From assembly GCA_000467715.1 (NCBI GenBank), contig AJFK01000435.1:1-64000 (forward strand): DNA of 64,000 bases, written 5' to 3'. Shown here in pieces: positions 52,890 to 64,000 of the stretch. The notes beneath the pieces were generated by a model. That model saw nothing but the letters and a program-made list of their open reading frames with translations, was not told the DNA's origin and searched no databases. The DNA is from Hysterium pulicare CBS 123377. Its lineage: Eukaryota > Ascomycota > Dothideomycetes > Hysteriales > Hysteriaceae. How positions within the stretch are numbered: position 1 is the first letter of the stretch; each line of letters opens with the position of its first letter. The position numbers and the translations under genes are program-made.

Positions 52890-53790
52890 CTTGAAGGTTG
52901 GTGTTGTAGCAAAAGAAGACACAGCTTTCAGCTGCCGGAAGATGTTTACTAAATTAAAGTCCGACGGAGGTTGCTGCGTCAGAACGGCTACTTCAGCCCT
53001 ATATGTCTTGGCAATGTTTTAACCTCGTTCTGAAAGTCGTCCCTACTCCTCAGATGTCAAAAACATCTACCTTCAGGGCATGACTACCCTGACATGACCA
53101 GGCGCACAGCTTTTATCCAATATTCGAGAGTACAAAAGATCGCACTAAGGTCAAGCAACTAGTAGGCATGAGATTTTCTCCTTAGCCCGTTCAAAGGTGC
53201 AGTCTATCTTGATCTACTGTTCTGTTCATTCATCCAATTTTTCTGACTTGGATTTGAGTCTTCCACGAATGATCTGTTAATGTGCAACGTTTTCTAGTCT
53301 CTGAACATTCACCGCCGGACTCTTCGCGGCGCTTAATGCTCGTGTATCGCAGCTATCAGTTACGAAGCTCAAGTGAGGTGTAGTTAGCGCCATGCGTGGC
53401 ATTACCAATCAATCCATATGCTACTACACCCTCGGCTTACTAATGCGCTGCTAAATTGACAATGGAGAAGAACCTTGGAAAGGTCCTGTCTGCGCGTACG
53501 GGGTACTCCGCTAGCCTTTTGAGGTACTGCATAGTAGATCTATTCATATACTCTACTATTCCACACAATCTAATAAACCTTAGTGACTTGACAAGCCTGA
53601 GCCATTGAACAACCTTGTGCAACAGTAATTGAGAACTTCCACAGCACTGACGGTTGAAGCACTGCTTGCAAGAAATTTACCTCCCCCTATAGCTCCTCAA
53701 GGTACGTGAAGAATACGCACTTGGTCGAATGAGAGAATACTCACAATTACGAAGTGTGCTCTCTTCATAATGTCGACTTGAATCTGCAAG
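52890..53790. other. Intergenic region, no gene seen
   Basis: AT-rich DNA between the TMEM19-like promoter and the decayed regulator gene. Any exon coding the DNA-binding part of that regulator would lie here but was not recognised. Confidence 0.45.
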
Positions 53791-55644
53791 ACAGCCCGAA
53801 GGATTCGATATCCGAGGAAGCAAACCCAAGCTTTCAATTTGTAAACGTTACTGAGATTTCATGAATCAGTAAGGAATCGAAATCTCTGGTTCGAGTCCAA
53901 GTCATGAGAAATTACCACCATCAGAAGAACAGAGATAAGCATCCGGATGCGTCTCAAAATGATACAAGTACTCCTTCAAGCACCTTGACGCCAGCTACTA
54001 CCCCGGTAAACAAATTCCGACTGGGACCGTGGGGCCTCCAGCAGAGGCCCACGCCGCCGAGGGCACCGAGGAAGAGAAATAAACATCCAAAAAATAGTAG
54101 GGATGGTCCTCCTGTGGCTGCAGTTGAGCCGGACCACTCATCTGCATCTTCTTTTCATGGAATCGAGGCATCTCATGGAATACCAGAACCGGATCGAGAG
54201 GCCAACCCCGAGACTTTGAGGAAACGCTCATTCATGATCCTATGAACGATATGATTGAAGCAACTATGAATGGAATTATGCACTCTAGATTTCCAGATGT
54301 TTCCCTTGACGAGGAAATTGCTTCCAAAGCACCGAGACCAGTGGTTGACCACAGTCCAGGAGTCTTTTGGTTCGGGGGTCCTGGAACAGGCTTCGGGGAC
54401 CCTTCAATGCCACACCTGCCTTCAGCTCACCGCAGACGCATATTCTTCTCCAATACGGTAGGTCATTCCTTTCGGAACTCATTAAACATGGATAGCTAAC
54501 TGCTCGTGAAATCTAAGCCAACTCCAACTTCAAAAAGCCTTCGGTGATGATGAACTTGAAACGCTCTTGGATGTCCATGGCAATGCATGATGAGGCTTAC
54601 TTTTATGCCGTTGTTTCCCAATCAGCCGCCTACTTCAGCCTTCTTTGAAAGAAAGGAGACCCTATGGATGCTTTGTCGCACAGGATGGAAGCAGTCAAGT
54701 TAGTGAGCTCACGATGGTACCATCGCCGCTGTTGCTTGCATCGCAAATTATGAGGTTAGTGGGTGGCTCAAGCCCTGAACTTTGCCTCTCTCAGTGCTCT
54801 TGCTAATCATCTTGACCCGACTCTAGGCGCTAATGGAACTTTGCTGAACGTTCAAGCTCATATGAATGGCTTAAACTCAATGCTGAAGATGAGAGGTGGC
54901 CTAACTGCCGCATCGTTCCCAACATATATTCTCCGCAAGATTATCTGGGCTGATTTGAATTCCGCATCGGCCTTGGGAGAGAACCATATTCTGCCCTCTA
55001 TCAGCCGACCTAACATCAATGACCTCTTCAATGGAAGTATCTACCTCACCGGCCGAGAAGTGGATTTACTGCCTCTGGGTAAAGACGTCCAGGATGTATT
55101 CAGTGACCTACGTCACCTCTCCCACATCCTCCTCACAAACAGTGAGCGCGAGCTCCAGAATCTAAACACTCTGGCACATGACGATTGGATATACTGCGTG
55201 AAAAGAACTCTCATACAGCTATCCAACAAGCCTGTCAGTGAAACTCCGAACATCGTCCCTTGCATAGCGCAGTCTGCGCACATCCTGCTAGAAGTCTGCC
55301 TCCGCAGCATCAACATCAACAGTCGCATCATCCACCGGCTCATCACAAGATTTAAGGATGCTCTAGACCGAATTGCGGAGCAGGTCTTAACGACTTCACT
55401 TCAGCCCACAACATCACTAATCCTACTGTGGACGTTGTTCGTTGCCGGAACGGCGGCGTATTCCAGACCGGAAGCTCCGTGGTTTATTGAGCGGACGAAA
55501 GAGGTTCTCGATCAGCTGCAATTGTATACCTGGACGGATGTGGAGGTTGTCTTGGAGGATGTTTGGTGGCACTCGTCTTGGAGATTGCCGTATATGACTT
55601 TCTGTATGAGATACAACTTTCACGAGACACGCCAACGATGGTAG
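53791..55644 (+). pseudogene. Decayed fungal transcription factor gene (Fungal_trans_2 family)
   Basis: Pieces of one regulator appear in order. FQFVNVTEIS and VRVQVMRNYHHQKNRDKHPD (the family's conserved entry motif) come first. AMHDEAYFYAVVSQSAAYFS, DALSHRMEAVKLVS and DGTIAAVACIANYE follow, then NVQAHMNGLNSMLKMRGGLT and a long C-terminal helical domain (54763-55644). They do not form one frame. TGA codons interrupt the frame at 53862-53864 and 54646-54648, and the frame shifts near 54713 and again near 54830. No Zn2Cys6 cluster is found upstream. The 3' part remains open for 293 codons, so decay is recent or the C-terminal piece is still expressed. Sequencing error is possible but would have to occur several times. 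Confidence 0.7.
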
Positions 55645-55992
55645 ACTTAAGGTGAAGTGGAGAGGGGTTTGTAAGACAAGTAGATGGTAGACAGCCATCT
55701 TGATTTCATTGAATGCTAGGTAGTGCAGTCGACTACCTATTCCATGCCATAAAGTGAAGAGTACAGAAAAACCAGAAACAGAAGTCCTTGTCCGTGTATG
55801 CATGATTAGTAGGACTTCCAGAAACAACAACATCGAATGACGCATAAGCCACTCATTCCCCGCCCATTCCTAAGCCAGTGATGATCCGATCAGAAGTAGA
55901 CAGACACTCACCCAGAAGCCCAGAAACCCATGAACGCCCTCGTCCGAATAGACCGCCATACTACCAGTCGACAAAGCCACCATCTCAGCTGT
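55645..55992. other. Convergent 3' region, pseudogene / second 2EXR gene
   Basis: 348 bp of 3' sequence. Nothing specific is seen. Confidence 0.45.
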
Positions 55993-57187
55993 TCAACCAG
56001 ACCTCGACCGTCTTGCCAAAGCATTCGAGCCATCGCGCTTGATGCAATAACAGTGCTCCTGGCATGGCACCGAATCCCATTTCCTGCTCAAACGGCCCAC
56101 CCGTTCCTGCTGTTCTGCTTTCCAAGTGACCGGAAGGAAGTCCCCCAACACTTTCCCATTCTCCCACGCGATATTCACCTTGAAATATACCTCCACGTCG
56201 ATATCATCCTTTCCATACTCCAGCAGGCCGATGCGGTGAGCCTCATCCTCATCCTGACGCTCATCTTCATCTTCATCTTCATCATTCTCGTCCCCAAGCC
56301 CCTCATCCTCAATCTTCTGAAACCTCACCCGATCCACCTTCTTCCCCTTGTCATCCTCAAGGAACAACGCAACGTTACACTCCTCCAGAGCCAACTTCAG
56401 CCAATCAAGCTCCCACCCCATCTTCATCATCTGCACATCCTCCTCCTGGACCTCGAGTTTCATCCGCGGCACCACATCTCCGAAACAGACTTCCCGCTCC
56501 CAAGAATTCGGGCCCGTCCGCATCATCAGAGCCATCGCAGGTATCAGAGACTCGTATTCTTCTGCCCAAGGCTCCTCGTCCACCTCATCGCTCATGCGGA
56601 TCATGAAGCGCACTTTCAGCGGCAGCGTCGCGGGGCGCGTGGCGGAACTGGCGTGCAAAGCGGCGAAATAGGCGTGCATGGTGAAGTAGTGTGCGCCGAA
56701 GTCCAGAACGTTGAGTTTGTAGAATAGCAATGAGGTCTCGGTGTAGAGCTGCCTGTTGGTGTAGCTCAGAGCGTAGAGGGTAGGCGCGGGCACCAAGTCG
56801 GTGCGGATGAGAGGCGGACGTGGCGTGTAGAGGGCAAGTTGGCGCTGCGCTTGCGTTTTGCCGTTTATGAGGGGCGTCTGTGCGGGATTGTGGCAGTAAG
56901 TGAGGTTCTCTAGAGGGAAAGGGGAGTGAGGAGCTTACGTCTGCGTCTTCGACGAGAGGAGCGGCGGGAGCGTAGGTCAAGTACTCGTTCATGTGACGGA
57001 ACTTCAAGTGCCCAGGTCCCAAGGGATCGTCACAGGGCTGCTTGGTCAAGGAGGTGACGATCTCGGCCTCTGTGGGCCAGACGATAGTTGGGAGGATGGG
57101 CGTACCGGTCTCGAGGACCAGTTTATAGATCTCGTCGCGGAGCTCCCGCGGAATGGTGAGGAGATTGGGCTTCTCCTCAGAAGACAT
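55993..57187 (-). CDS. 2EXR / F-box-like domain protein (377 aa)
   Basis: Exons 56939-57187 and 55993-56877 give 377 residues. The N-terminus carries LLTIPRELRDEIYKLVLETG, the 2EXR/F-box-like start, and the splice yields VEDAD-TPLINGKTQAQRQ. The following ALSYTNRQLYTETSLLFYKL and NVLDFGAHYFTMHAYFAALH blocks are typical of the family. An acidic run (GDENDEDEDEDERQDEDEA), encoded by a TCATCT-type repeat near 56247-56290, lies in the last third. The C-terminus after the stop-proximal CIKRDGSNALARR is uncertain, as a further exon cannot be excluded. Function is unknown; the family is large in Helotiales and related fungi. Confidence 0.75.
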
Positions 57188-58064
57188 GATGGGCAGATTG
57201 GGCAGGTAGTGCTGGGAGGGCAGAAGAATGTATACTCACAGAGAGGTCTGCACAGCACGATCCTGCGCTGAAGCTGCTGCGTGACGTTAATGACTGAGCT
57301 CTGAGAAGTAAGTTTAAATGGATCTTACAGGTGTGTGGTGGAGTGGCAATGACGAATTGCCGGGGTTGGTGTTGAGGTTGGAGGGAAAAAGATGTAGGGA
57401 AACCAACAAGGAAAAGATAAGAAGGCTACCGAATGAGGTTGGATTAAGGTTTGGAAACGTGCTCATCCTCCGTTGATCACCCGATACAGTGAAGAAAGGT
57501 GAAGATTTCCTTCACCTTGGAACGTGATAGACCCACTTTTTCCTTTTTCCCACCCTACCAAAAGTAGGCTCGGGAGAAGGCCTTGAAGCCTCACAGTTGA
57601 CAAGACAGAGCAAAAAGAAGATAATATTACAGCTTTTTTATTGCTTTTGAAGTCTTATAGCTCTACATAGCTTTCGTATGTAGATCTGTCTAGAGAGGAG
57701 ATGGTATATCCAGGGTATTATATAGTACAGCCGTACGGAAACATCAACAAGTCCTTTCCCAGGAAACGCCATCAAGTGCACTGTACAGTTACAGCATATG
57801 CCGCAAAGCCGTGCCAGCCAACAGAACGCCGCCAGCCACTAGTGCTGCGACATTATGGATATCTCGGAACCAAAAACGCCGTCGCTTGGACCATACCCTG
57901 GAGAACGACAAGTAAAATCCCGGCCGGGCCCAGCTACGCCAAGAACGTTTCCGTTCGCAGGATGTAGGGGCAAATGTATTGAAAGCTCGTGACATGACAA
58001 ATGAAAATACACAAATGAAAAGTGAACCATCTAAACCAAAGTGTGAGAAAGGGCCACTGCTCAA
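57188..58064. other. Intergenic region between two minus-strand genes
   Basis: Contains the promoter of the 377-aa gene and the 3' region of the PPR gene. A minus-strand 91-codon frame (57789-58064) ends with a hydrophobic helix (NVAALVAGGVLLAGTAL) but lies directly downstream of the PPR stop and lacks other support. Confidence 0.4.
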
Positions 58065-61000
58065 TTAAGCAGCGACTTCGTTAATGGAGCTGACAGAAGG
58101 CCTACCCCCTCCGACCAACTCGAGGATCTTTCCGGCAACAGCTGCGGGATAACCGCGGGACAGGCCTTCGTTGACAACAGTCATAGCGCTGGTACGATCA
58201 TCCACTGCCATGTAAGCGCGAGTCATAGCTTCGTAGGTACTTGGCTCACGCTTGGTGGCTGGAACGTTATTGTAGATAGCCTTTGCTTTTTCGATATTCT
58301 TGACCAAAGCCCAGCCGTGAATCAGAGAGTTCGCAATGTAAGGAGTCATCTCAACACCACGTGCTTTCATGTCCCGAAGGATGCTTTCCGTGTCGGCGAT
58401 CTGGTGGTTGGCGACCATGGCTTCGAACAATGCTTGGTAGAGACAGGCTTGAGGACGAATGCGAGGGTCGCACAAGACGATATCGAAAAGTTTTCGTGCA
58501 CCTTCCATGTCATGGAGAACGCAACCTTTGGCATGAATCAACGAAGAGTAATGAACTGCCTCGGGAATGCCACCAGCCTGACGAATCTGACTTAGCACAG
58601 CCTCTGCAGCTTCCATGTCGACAGGATCCAGAGTCGCATGTGTGTCAATCAACAGCTTGTAGGTGTGAGTGGTCGGCTCAATCTTCTTAGAACGCATGCG
58701 CTCGTAGTAAGCGAGAACCTTACTGCGATCCCGTTTCGTGGTAAGGAAAAACTGCATCATGCTGTGGTAAGGTGCCGGCCTAGCCTTGTAATTAGGCATG
58801 CTTTCCATCTCTTCGAAAAGCTCTTCCGCGAATTTCTCATCGCTAACACGGCACAAGGCATTAACAATGGTCCCATATGTAACGCTCGTTGGCCGGATAC
58901 CAAGATTGCGCATTTCCGTGAAGTAGAAGAGACAATCGTCAATACGTCTAGCCTTTCCAAGTTTACCGATGAGAGCGTTGTAGAGGAAGGATGAAGGCTC
59001 TACACCTTCACTTTTAGCACGAAGGAAGATCTTAACAGCCTCAGTAGCCTCGTCAAAAGTCTTTGTCGATTCCTTGAGCGTGGTAATGTAAAGTCCAAAA
59101 GTGTTGGCCGAAGGAGCAGCGCCCATGTCAAGCAAGTCCTGGTGGTATTGAGCGGCAAGATCGCGCTGTCCGGTAGTAAGGCAAGCAGCGACCATAGCAT
59201 CCAAGATAGTGACCCAGCCATATCTCACGATACGATATTGAGGTAGGAGGGGAACATCTTGCTTGGCGAGATTGAGAATGTCATGGGCAAGGTTTAGTCG
59301 GTTTTCCTTCGCAGCAGCGGTGATAAGCTTGGCGTAAGTGAAGAATCGAGGGTGTCTTCCTGCGCGGCGCATGTTCTTGAACTTCATCAAAGCCTCATTC
59401 AGATGTGATGCAGGTCTACCATGAGTCTTTTCGAGCAGTTCAGTGATGGCCACCGAACCTTTGTTGTCGGTAGTCGCAGCGTAAGGATCAAAAGAGTCTT
59501 CATACGATGGAGTCGGTGCAACAGGTGCTGGCTGAGTGAATGCTGAGAATGGAGCAGGCGAGTACATAGGTTCCGGAGCAGGGTGCTTATAATTGTACCA
59601 TCGGTGCTGGAGATCGGGGCGGTCAAGCTTTACAAGAACTTTCTCAACCAAGCTTGAAGTCGACTTATCCGTAGGTGCCGCGGTTGAAGAGATAACCTCT
59701 AGTAGATGAGCAAATCGAGCAGCGTGTCCGACATCTACGTCTGTAGCGCTAAGGATCATGCCAGATTGGACTTGCATTAAGAGCGTAACATCTTCAAGGT
59801 GAAGCTGAGCAACAGCCTCTGGGCCCATTCCAGCAAGCAGATGATTAGAGACTGGAGTAACGAGACCACCATTTTCAATCATAGTCCACATCAGCTCCAT
59901 GCTGGCTCTCGCTGGTAGGACGATACCACGCTTGATCATGAAGTGACCAATGACCTCAATGGCTTCGTCAATTTGCTCAACAATTTCCATCTTGGCCTGG
60001 TTCGAGGATGCCTGTGAATCCCGAATACGAGCGAACATCTGACGACCTTGACGAAGGCCTCGTTCAGCCTGGCCACTTCCGATGAGAGCAATGCTATGCA
60101 TAGCGGTGGGCTCAATGAATTGAGGGCGGGTGCTAGAAAGTTCCAGCATTCTCCAAAACACATCGGCAGCTGCGATATTGCCGTTGCGAATATGCATAGC
60201 CCCCATCGCCATAGCAGGGCGGGATAGGTCAGCATTGTCCGGAAGAGCGTCGAAAGCCTCAGTAGCAACATCTATGCTGTTCTGGTCCGCAGCGCGGATG
60301 CAGATGGCTGCCATAGCAATGTGGCGGGCCTCTGGACTCAGTTTCTCGGCGGCGTGGCTGAAAGCTTCCTGGAAAGATCCTTTTTTCAACCATTCAGGCA
60401 GAAAAGCCTTCAGGCTAACAATATCGCGAACGGAGGTGATATCCTCGGAAACGAAAAGTCCATCCTCGATTTTGGCGAGGAACTTCTGCCCTCCTTCGGA
60501 CCTGCCGCAAATGGCATAAGCTTTGATAAGAGCAGCGTAGACATCATTGTCCTTTCTCAAAAGAGAGTTTTCACCCTTGTCATTGGCAACGGCTAATGCC
60601 TTATACTCGTCGTAGCATTCAACGGCGCTGCGTAAATCTCCTGACTTGCCAAACGCGTGGATCATAGGTACGAACATCTCGGCGTTGGGAATCACACGTT
60701 TGGATTCCATTTGTGCATAGATTCGTACCATATCTTCAACACGTTCCCCTTCAGCACACGCTGAAACGAGAAGACGATAGGTTTTCTCAGAGAATGTACG
60801 CCCAGATTTGACGGTAGCAGTTTCGAAAAGCTTGACTGCAATCGAAAGCGAGTCATCCTCGGATAGGATGTCGAATTCGGTTGCGTTCGACTGAAGCATA
60901 AATTTGCCGTCCTCTTCCATACCTCCATATCTGGTTCGTTTCTCCTCCAGCATCTGCTTCATAGAAAGAGCTTCTAAAGATCGGACCGAAAGGAGCTCAA

Positions 61001-61937
61001 TCAACGTAGCATAGGTCGCAGTGTCAGGAACGACGCGGCGACGGAGCATATCAGAGTAGACGTCCAATGCTTTTGGGACCACCTGATGCTTTGCCCTCGG
61101 CAAGTTGATGGCAGCAGAAAGGAGAGCGTTATAGGCCGGGGTAGGAGGCTTGACGCCCGATTTGAGCATCGACTCGAAAATAGCTGGAATCTCAGCATAG
61201 TTTTGCCTCTCTACAAGTCTGTTTAGCTGTTCGGTGTAGGTGTCGATCTCGGAAATGCTGGCAGCCAAACTCGAGTTTGGAGTCAAGATGGTCGACTCCG
61301 CAAGGGAATCCGAAACGGTCGCAGGAGATTCTGAACGGGCCTCATCACTTATTGGAGAAGTTTCCTTTTCCGTCTGTTTCGCTACGGCTTCGGCCTTGAA
61401 ATTCGCCACCTCTTGAGCGATAGCTTCATCAACCTGTGCGAGAGCGAATTCCTCCGCCCTAGCATCACTCACAACTCTCTTGAAGTCGTCCACATTGCTC
61501 GTGCTGTATGCGCGGCTGACGCCGGCACGAGCCGGTAGAGGCTGAGCAGCCTCCTGGACAGCTTCATTGTCCTTGGCTTCGACCTTATTCTCCGATTCGG
61601 TTGTTCGAGGCTCCCACTCGATGCGCTTTCGAAATTGGAATTGTTGCCATTCCTTGTCCTCGATGCGTTGATGTTTTTGCCATGCGGCGTAATAAGCGGC
61701 TAAACCGGAATCTGCATTATCGGAGAAGGCAGTAGCCTTGATGGTACTGCTGCCCACATGGGTCGAAGTAGAGGCGAGAGCATGTTGATTTTTGTTGGAT
61801 TTCCGGAATCGATCGTGGTAATTGAAAGAGGCGAGGGGGCTGTTCTGCGAGACACCAGCGACTACTGACTGAGCGTAACCGTGGGTAAACCCTTTGGCAA
61901 GACTTTGACGCGCGAGAGAGAAACTCTTAAAGACCAT
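58065..61937 (-). CDS. Mitochondrial pentatricopeptide-repeat protein, CYA5-like
   Basis: One intronless frame of 1,290 residues. The N-terminus MVFKSFSLARQSLAKGFTHG is basic and hydroxylated, a mitochondrial presequence. PPR motifs recur from about residue 225 to 1250, for example PTPAYNALLSAAINLPRAKH, FVPMIHAFGKSGDLRSAVEC, FLYNALIGKLGKARRIDDCL, TSVTYGTIVNALCRVSDEKF and TYKLLIDTHATLDPVDMEAA. The end KREPSTYEAMTRAYMAVDDR and GYPAAVAGKILELVGGG resembles the Neurospora CYA-5 type. Such proteins bind mitochondrial transcripts; CYA-5 is needed for cytochrome oxidase subunit 1 expression. The assignment to CYA5 is from recalled similarity and should be checked; the PPR and organelle calls are firm. 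Confidence 0.85.
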   Translation of the reverse strand: MVFKSFSLARQSLAKGFTHGYAQSVVAGVSQNSPLASFNYHDRFRKSNKNQHALASTSTHVGSSTIKATAFSDNADSGLAAYYAAWQKHQRIEDKEWQQFQFRKRIEWEPRTTESENKVEAKDNEAVQEAAQPLPARAGVSRAYSTSNVDDFKRVVSDARAEEFALAQVDEAIAQEVANFKAEAVAKQTEKETSPISDEARSESPATVSDSLAESTILTPNSSLAASISEIDTYTEQLNRLVERQNYAEIPAIFESMLKSGVKPPTPAYNALLSAAINLPRAKHQVVPKALDVYSDMLRRRVVPDTATYATLIELLSVRSLEALSMKQMLEEKRTRYGGMEEDGKFMLQSNATEFDILSEDDSLSIAVKLFETATVKSGRTFSEKTYRLLVSACAEGERVEDMVRIYAQMESKRVIPNAEMFVPMIHAFGKSGDLRSAVECYDEYKALAVANDKGENSLLRKDNDVYAALIKAYAICGRSEGGQKFLAKIEDGLFVSEDITSVRDIVSLKAFLPEWLKKGSFQEAFSHAAEKLSPEARHIAMAAICIRAADQNSIDVATEAFDALPDNADLSRPAMAMGAMHIRNGNIAAADVFWRMLELSSTRPQFIEPTAMHSIALIGSGQAERGLRQGRQMFARIRDSQASSNQAKMEIVEQIDEAIEVIGHFMIKRGIVLPARASMELMWTMIENGGLVTPVSNHLLAGMGPEAVAQLHLEDVTLLMQVQSGMILSATDVDVGHAARFAHLLEVISSTAAPTDKSTSSLVEKVLVKLDRPDLQHRWYNYKHPAPEPMYSPAPFSAFTQPAPVAPTPSYEDSFDPYAATTDNKGSVAITELLEKTHGRPASHLNEALMKFKNMRRAGRHPRFFTYAKLITAAAKENRLNLAHDILNLAKQDVPLLPQYRIVRYGWVTILDAMVAACLTTGQRDLAAQYHQDLLDMGAAPSANTFGLYITTLKESTKTFDEATEAVKIFLRAKSEGVEPSSFLYNALIGKLGKARRIDDCLFYFTEMRNLGIRPTSVTYGTIVNALCRVSDEKFAEELFEEMESMPNYKARPAPYHSMMQFFLTTKRDRSKVLAYYERMRSKKIEPTTHTYKLLIDTHATLDPVDMEAAEAVLSQIRQAGGIPEAVHYSSLIHAKGCVLHDMEGARKLFDIVLCDPRIRPQACLYQALFEAMVANHQIADTESILRDMKARGVEMTPYIANSLIHGWALVKNIEKAKAIYNNVPATKREPSTYEAMTRAYMAVDDRTSAMTVVNEGLSRGYPAAVAGKILELVGGGRPSVSSINEVAA

Positions 61938-62953
61938 TTAGGAGATGGAGGAACCCTTCAGGTTGGAAGGGTGAGACTAGGGGCAAGGTGGTTAGCATGT
62001 GATGTCGAGTCTGGAGAGAAGCGCGGAAGGGCGGAAGGAGTCATACTATAATTCTCAAGGTACGGCGAAGTTGCAGGTTCATTTGACGACACGATGCCGC
62101 CAAAGAACGCGCTGGTTAGGGGTGTGTTGAAAAAGACGGAGGCTGGGATAGGATGAAGGTTGTAGTGGTGAATGAAATCACTCTTATATTATCAAATGAA
62201 AGATTCTAAAGGGTGGAATGGAGGAAGGTAAGAAGACAAGAGAAGGCAAAGCTGGCCTGGAGGAACAGGCAGCCTAGCTTGCGTATTGACGAGATGAAAA
62301 GGAAAGCTGTCAGTGCGGTGGTGGTGACGACTCGACTGAATGTTCTCGTCCACTTTGGGCTAAGCTGCCATCCCGGCCTTTTTTCTTGGGCTGACACTGG
62401 GCTAAGCTGACTTGGGCCGAATTTAAAAACGCGCACTCAGCCCCCTTGGTGACTCGGCGTCCCGGAGCTGGGGATTCGGCGACGGGCCAAACCACTCGCC
62501 GGCTTCCCCTAACGAAATACGGGCTTGACTCATACATTCACGATGAAATTGCGGAAGGGGAAGTATGAAAGGATGCACCCCGCCGCACACCAGCACTGAA
62601 CCAGTAGAGCCGGTCTGTACACATGACATGCAGTCCTGGGAGCGGGAACGGTTCGCCAGCCTTACCGATTAGAAATGCGCAAACTCCAGGCCTTAGGAAA
62701 GGACCATTGCACGTGAATGGCATTGGAAGCGTACCTACCCAGGTGCCCGTCTTGTACTGCCATACGTATCGTCTTCTTTCCATCTTCGCAAAGTCGGACT
62801 TGTAAAGAGGTAGCGAAGTCACGGGACTGTGGTTACCATTTTTCGGCCGATAACCAATGTAGTATAGAGTATAGTGATACCCCGAATACCCCGAACAGCA
62901 ATCTCGTATTTTCCACAGCATCAATCCAAGAACATACTCGACATCATATCGAA
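61938..62953. promoter_or_regulatory. Divergent intergenic region, PPR protein / ERG8
   Basis: About 1 kb between two head-to-head starts, GC-rich at 62400-62600. Overlapping ORFs on both strands show no signature. Sterol-response elements were not recognised by eye. Confidence 0.4.
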
Positions 62954-64000
62954 ATGGCGAAACCTCAATTCGCTCCTATGGCATCCTCAGCCCTGTCGCG
63001 CAATGCTGTGTCGGCACCTGGCAAAGTGTTGCTGGCTGGCGGTTATCTGGTCTTGGATCGAGAATATACGGGCTTGGTCTTTGGTCTCAACGCTCGCATC
63101 CATATTTACATTGAGCCCATTCGCACAAACAGCGGCGTCACTCTCTCTGAGATTATTGTGAGGTCGCCACAGTTCACAGGCGCAACTTGGGAGTATGGGT
63201 ATAGGTTGACTGAGGAAGACGGAGGTATTGCCGTCACTCAGCTAAGAGCGTGAGTTCATCTTCCAATTCTTTCATCGAGTCTGCAGCACTTATACTCATG
63301 CTCGTACCATTTCTTCCCGAGAAGACATTAAGACTTCTAATATTCTCAATTGCTCTTTCAAACTCAATTGCCATACTCTTTACTTCTCGCTCTTTGTTTT
63401 CTTCGGTCTCAGTTTTTGACGCTTGTTACGTCAGTCTCCCATCACTTTCAACATCAACCCAAAATCTTCATTCTCTCATCCATACCCCCTTTTCCAACAA
63501 ACACGTATACCCAAATTTCCAGTTTTATAAAGTCATTTCATCTATTTACCACTCCCTTTTCCATTCAAGTCAATCTTCTATTCCTGCCCTCCATAGCTCA
63601 TATCAGACCCCCAACAGCGATTCAACTTTGTCAATAAGCCGCAACCCGTTCGTCGAAACTGCTCTAGCCTACGCCTTAACTTACATCTCACATTACGTGC
63701 CTCTCATCCAACCCTCTTCAATCTCTGTTCTCGCCGACAACGACTACTATTCCACCTCCGCCGCTTCAACGCCCGAACGCTTCCACAATTTCAATGTCCC
63801 CATCACCGAAGCCCATAAAACCGGCCTCGGTTCCTCCGCTGCCCTCGTAACCTCCTTTACCGCCGCTCTCCTCGTCCACTATCTCCCGTCCAAGTCCTTC
63901 AACTTAGAGAGCGACAAGGGCCGAAAGATCCTCCATAACCTCGCCCAAGCCGCCCACTGCGCCGCCCAAGGGAAGGTAGGCTCCGGCTTCGACGTCGCGT
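62954..64000 (+). CDS. ERG8: Phosphomevalonate kinase, 5' part (runs off window)
   Basis: Exon 1 (62954-63249) encodes SAPGKVLLAGGYLVLDREYT, the GHMP-kinase N-terminus. After an intron (acceptor best placed near 63434, uncertain), exon 2 encodes ISRNPFVETALAYALTYISH. It continues HNFNVPITEAHKTGLGSSAA, with the GHMP ATP-binding motif, and HNLAQAAHCAAQGKVGSGFD at the window end. These follow the order of yeast Erg8. The enzyme converts mevalonate-5-phosphate to the diphosphate in the mevalonate pathway for sterols and isoprenoids. Between exon 1 and the NPFVE motif about 70 residues are Ser/His-rich and poorly conserved, so the exon 2 start could be later than I place it. Confidence 0.9.

Noticed and set aside
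57789-58064. 91-codon minus-strand ORF ending in a TM-like helix
   Set aside because: Immediately downstream of the PPR gene stop; likely 3' untranslated sequence with a chance hydrophobic stretch.

Overview
The window looks like nuclear DNA of a filamentous ascomycete (Pezizomycotina; a leotiomycete is my best guess from the protein flavour, but that is inference). The evidence is densely packed genes on both strands, introns mostly of 45-75 nt with GTRNGT donors and CTAAC-like branch sites, and single-copy fungal housekeeping proteins. Most gene models were rebuilt by joining exons by hand. For each multi-exon gene I checked that exon lengths sum to a multiple of three and that the junction restores a known family motif.

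Layout. 0-1 kb: a candidate small inverted-repeat element at the left edge, a G-rich tandem repeat, and a DUF423 membrane protein. 2-10.6 kb: a small hypothetical protein, an arrestin-like protein, cyclophilin CYP10/PPIL3, ZPR1, RNase P/MRP subunit RPR2, and lariat debranching enzyme DBR1. 11.9-23.4 kb: a small basic protein, a GliT-like FAD disulfide oxidoreductase, a FAT1-type acyl-CoA synthetase, V-ATPase subunit C (VMA5), glycine-cleavage T protein (GCV1), and an aldehyde dehydrogenase. 24.4-30.1 kb: mRNA-export factor YRA1/ALYREF with a 1,005-nt intron, and VPS11. 30.7-38.8 kb: a small secreted cysteine protein, APS kinase (MET14), a GFA-domain protein, a hypothetical acidic protein, an MFS sugar transporter, and TMA7. 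40-52.9 kb: a signal-peptide/TM/SH3 protein, a 2EXR/F-box-like protein, a two-pass membrane protein, a UBL3-like prenylated ubiquitin-fold protein, proteasome chaperone UMP1, and a TMEM19/DUF92 protein. 53.8-64 kb: a decayed Zn2Cys6-type (Fungal_trans_2) regulator gene, a second 2EXR protein, a large mitochondrial PPR protein (CYA5-like), and the 5' part of phosphomevalonate kinase ERG8, which runs off the window.

No biosynthetic cluster, CRISPR array, provirus or intact transposon is visible. The genes are mostly independent housekeeping functions, often in head-to-head pairs sharing short promoters: RPR2/DBR1 (275 bp), VMA5/GCV1 (197 bp), YRA1/VPS11 (509 bp), arrestin/CYP10 (744 bp). I found no convincing new multi-gene system. 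The signals most worth follow-up are the YRA1 long intron, which seems to sit at the same place as the autoregulatory intron of yeast YRA1, the UBL3-like protein with a long disordered N-terminus, and the SH3 receptor-like protein.
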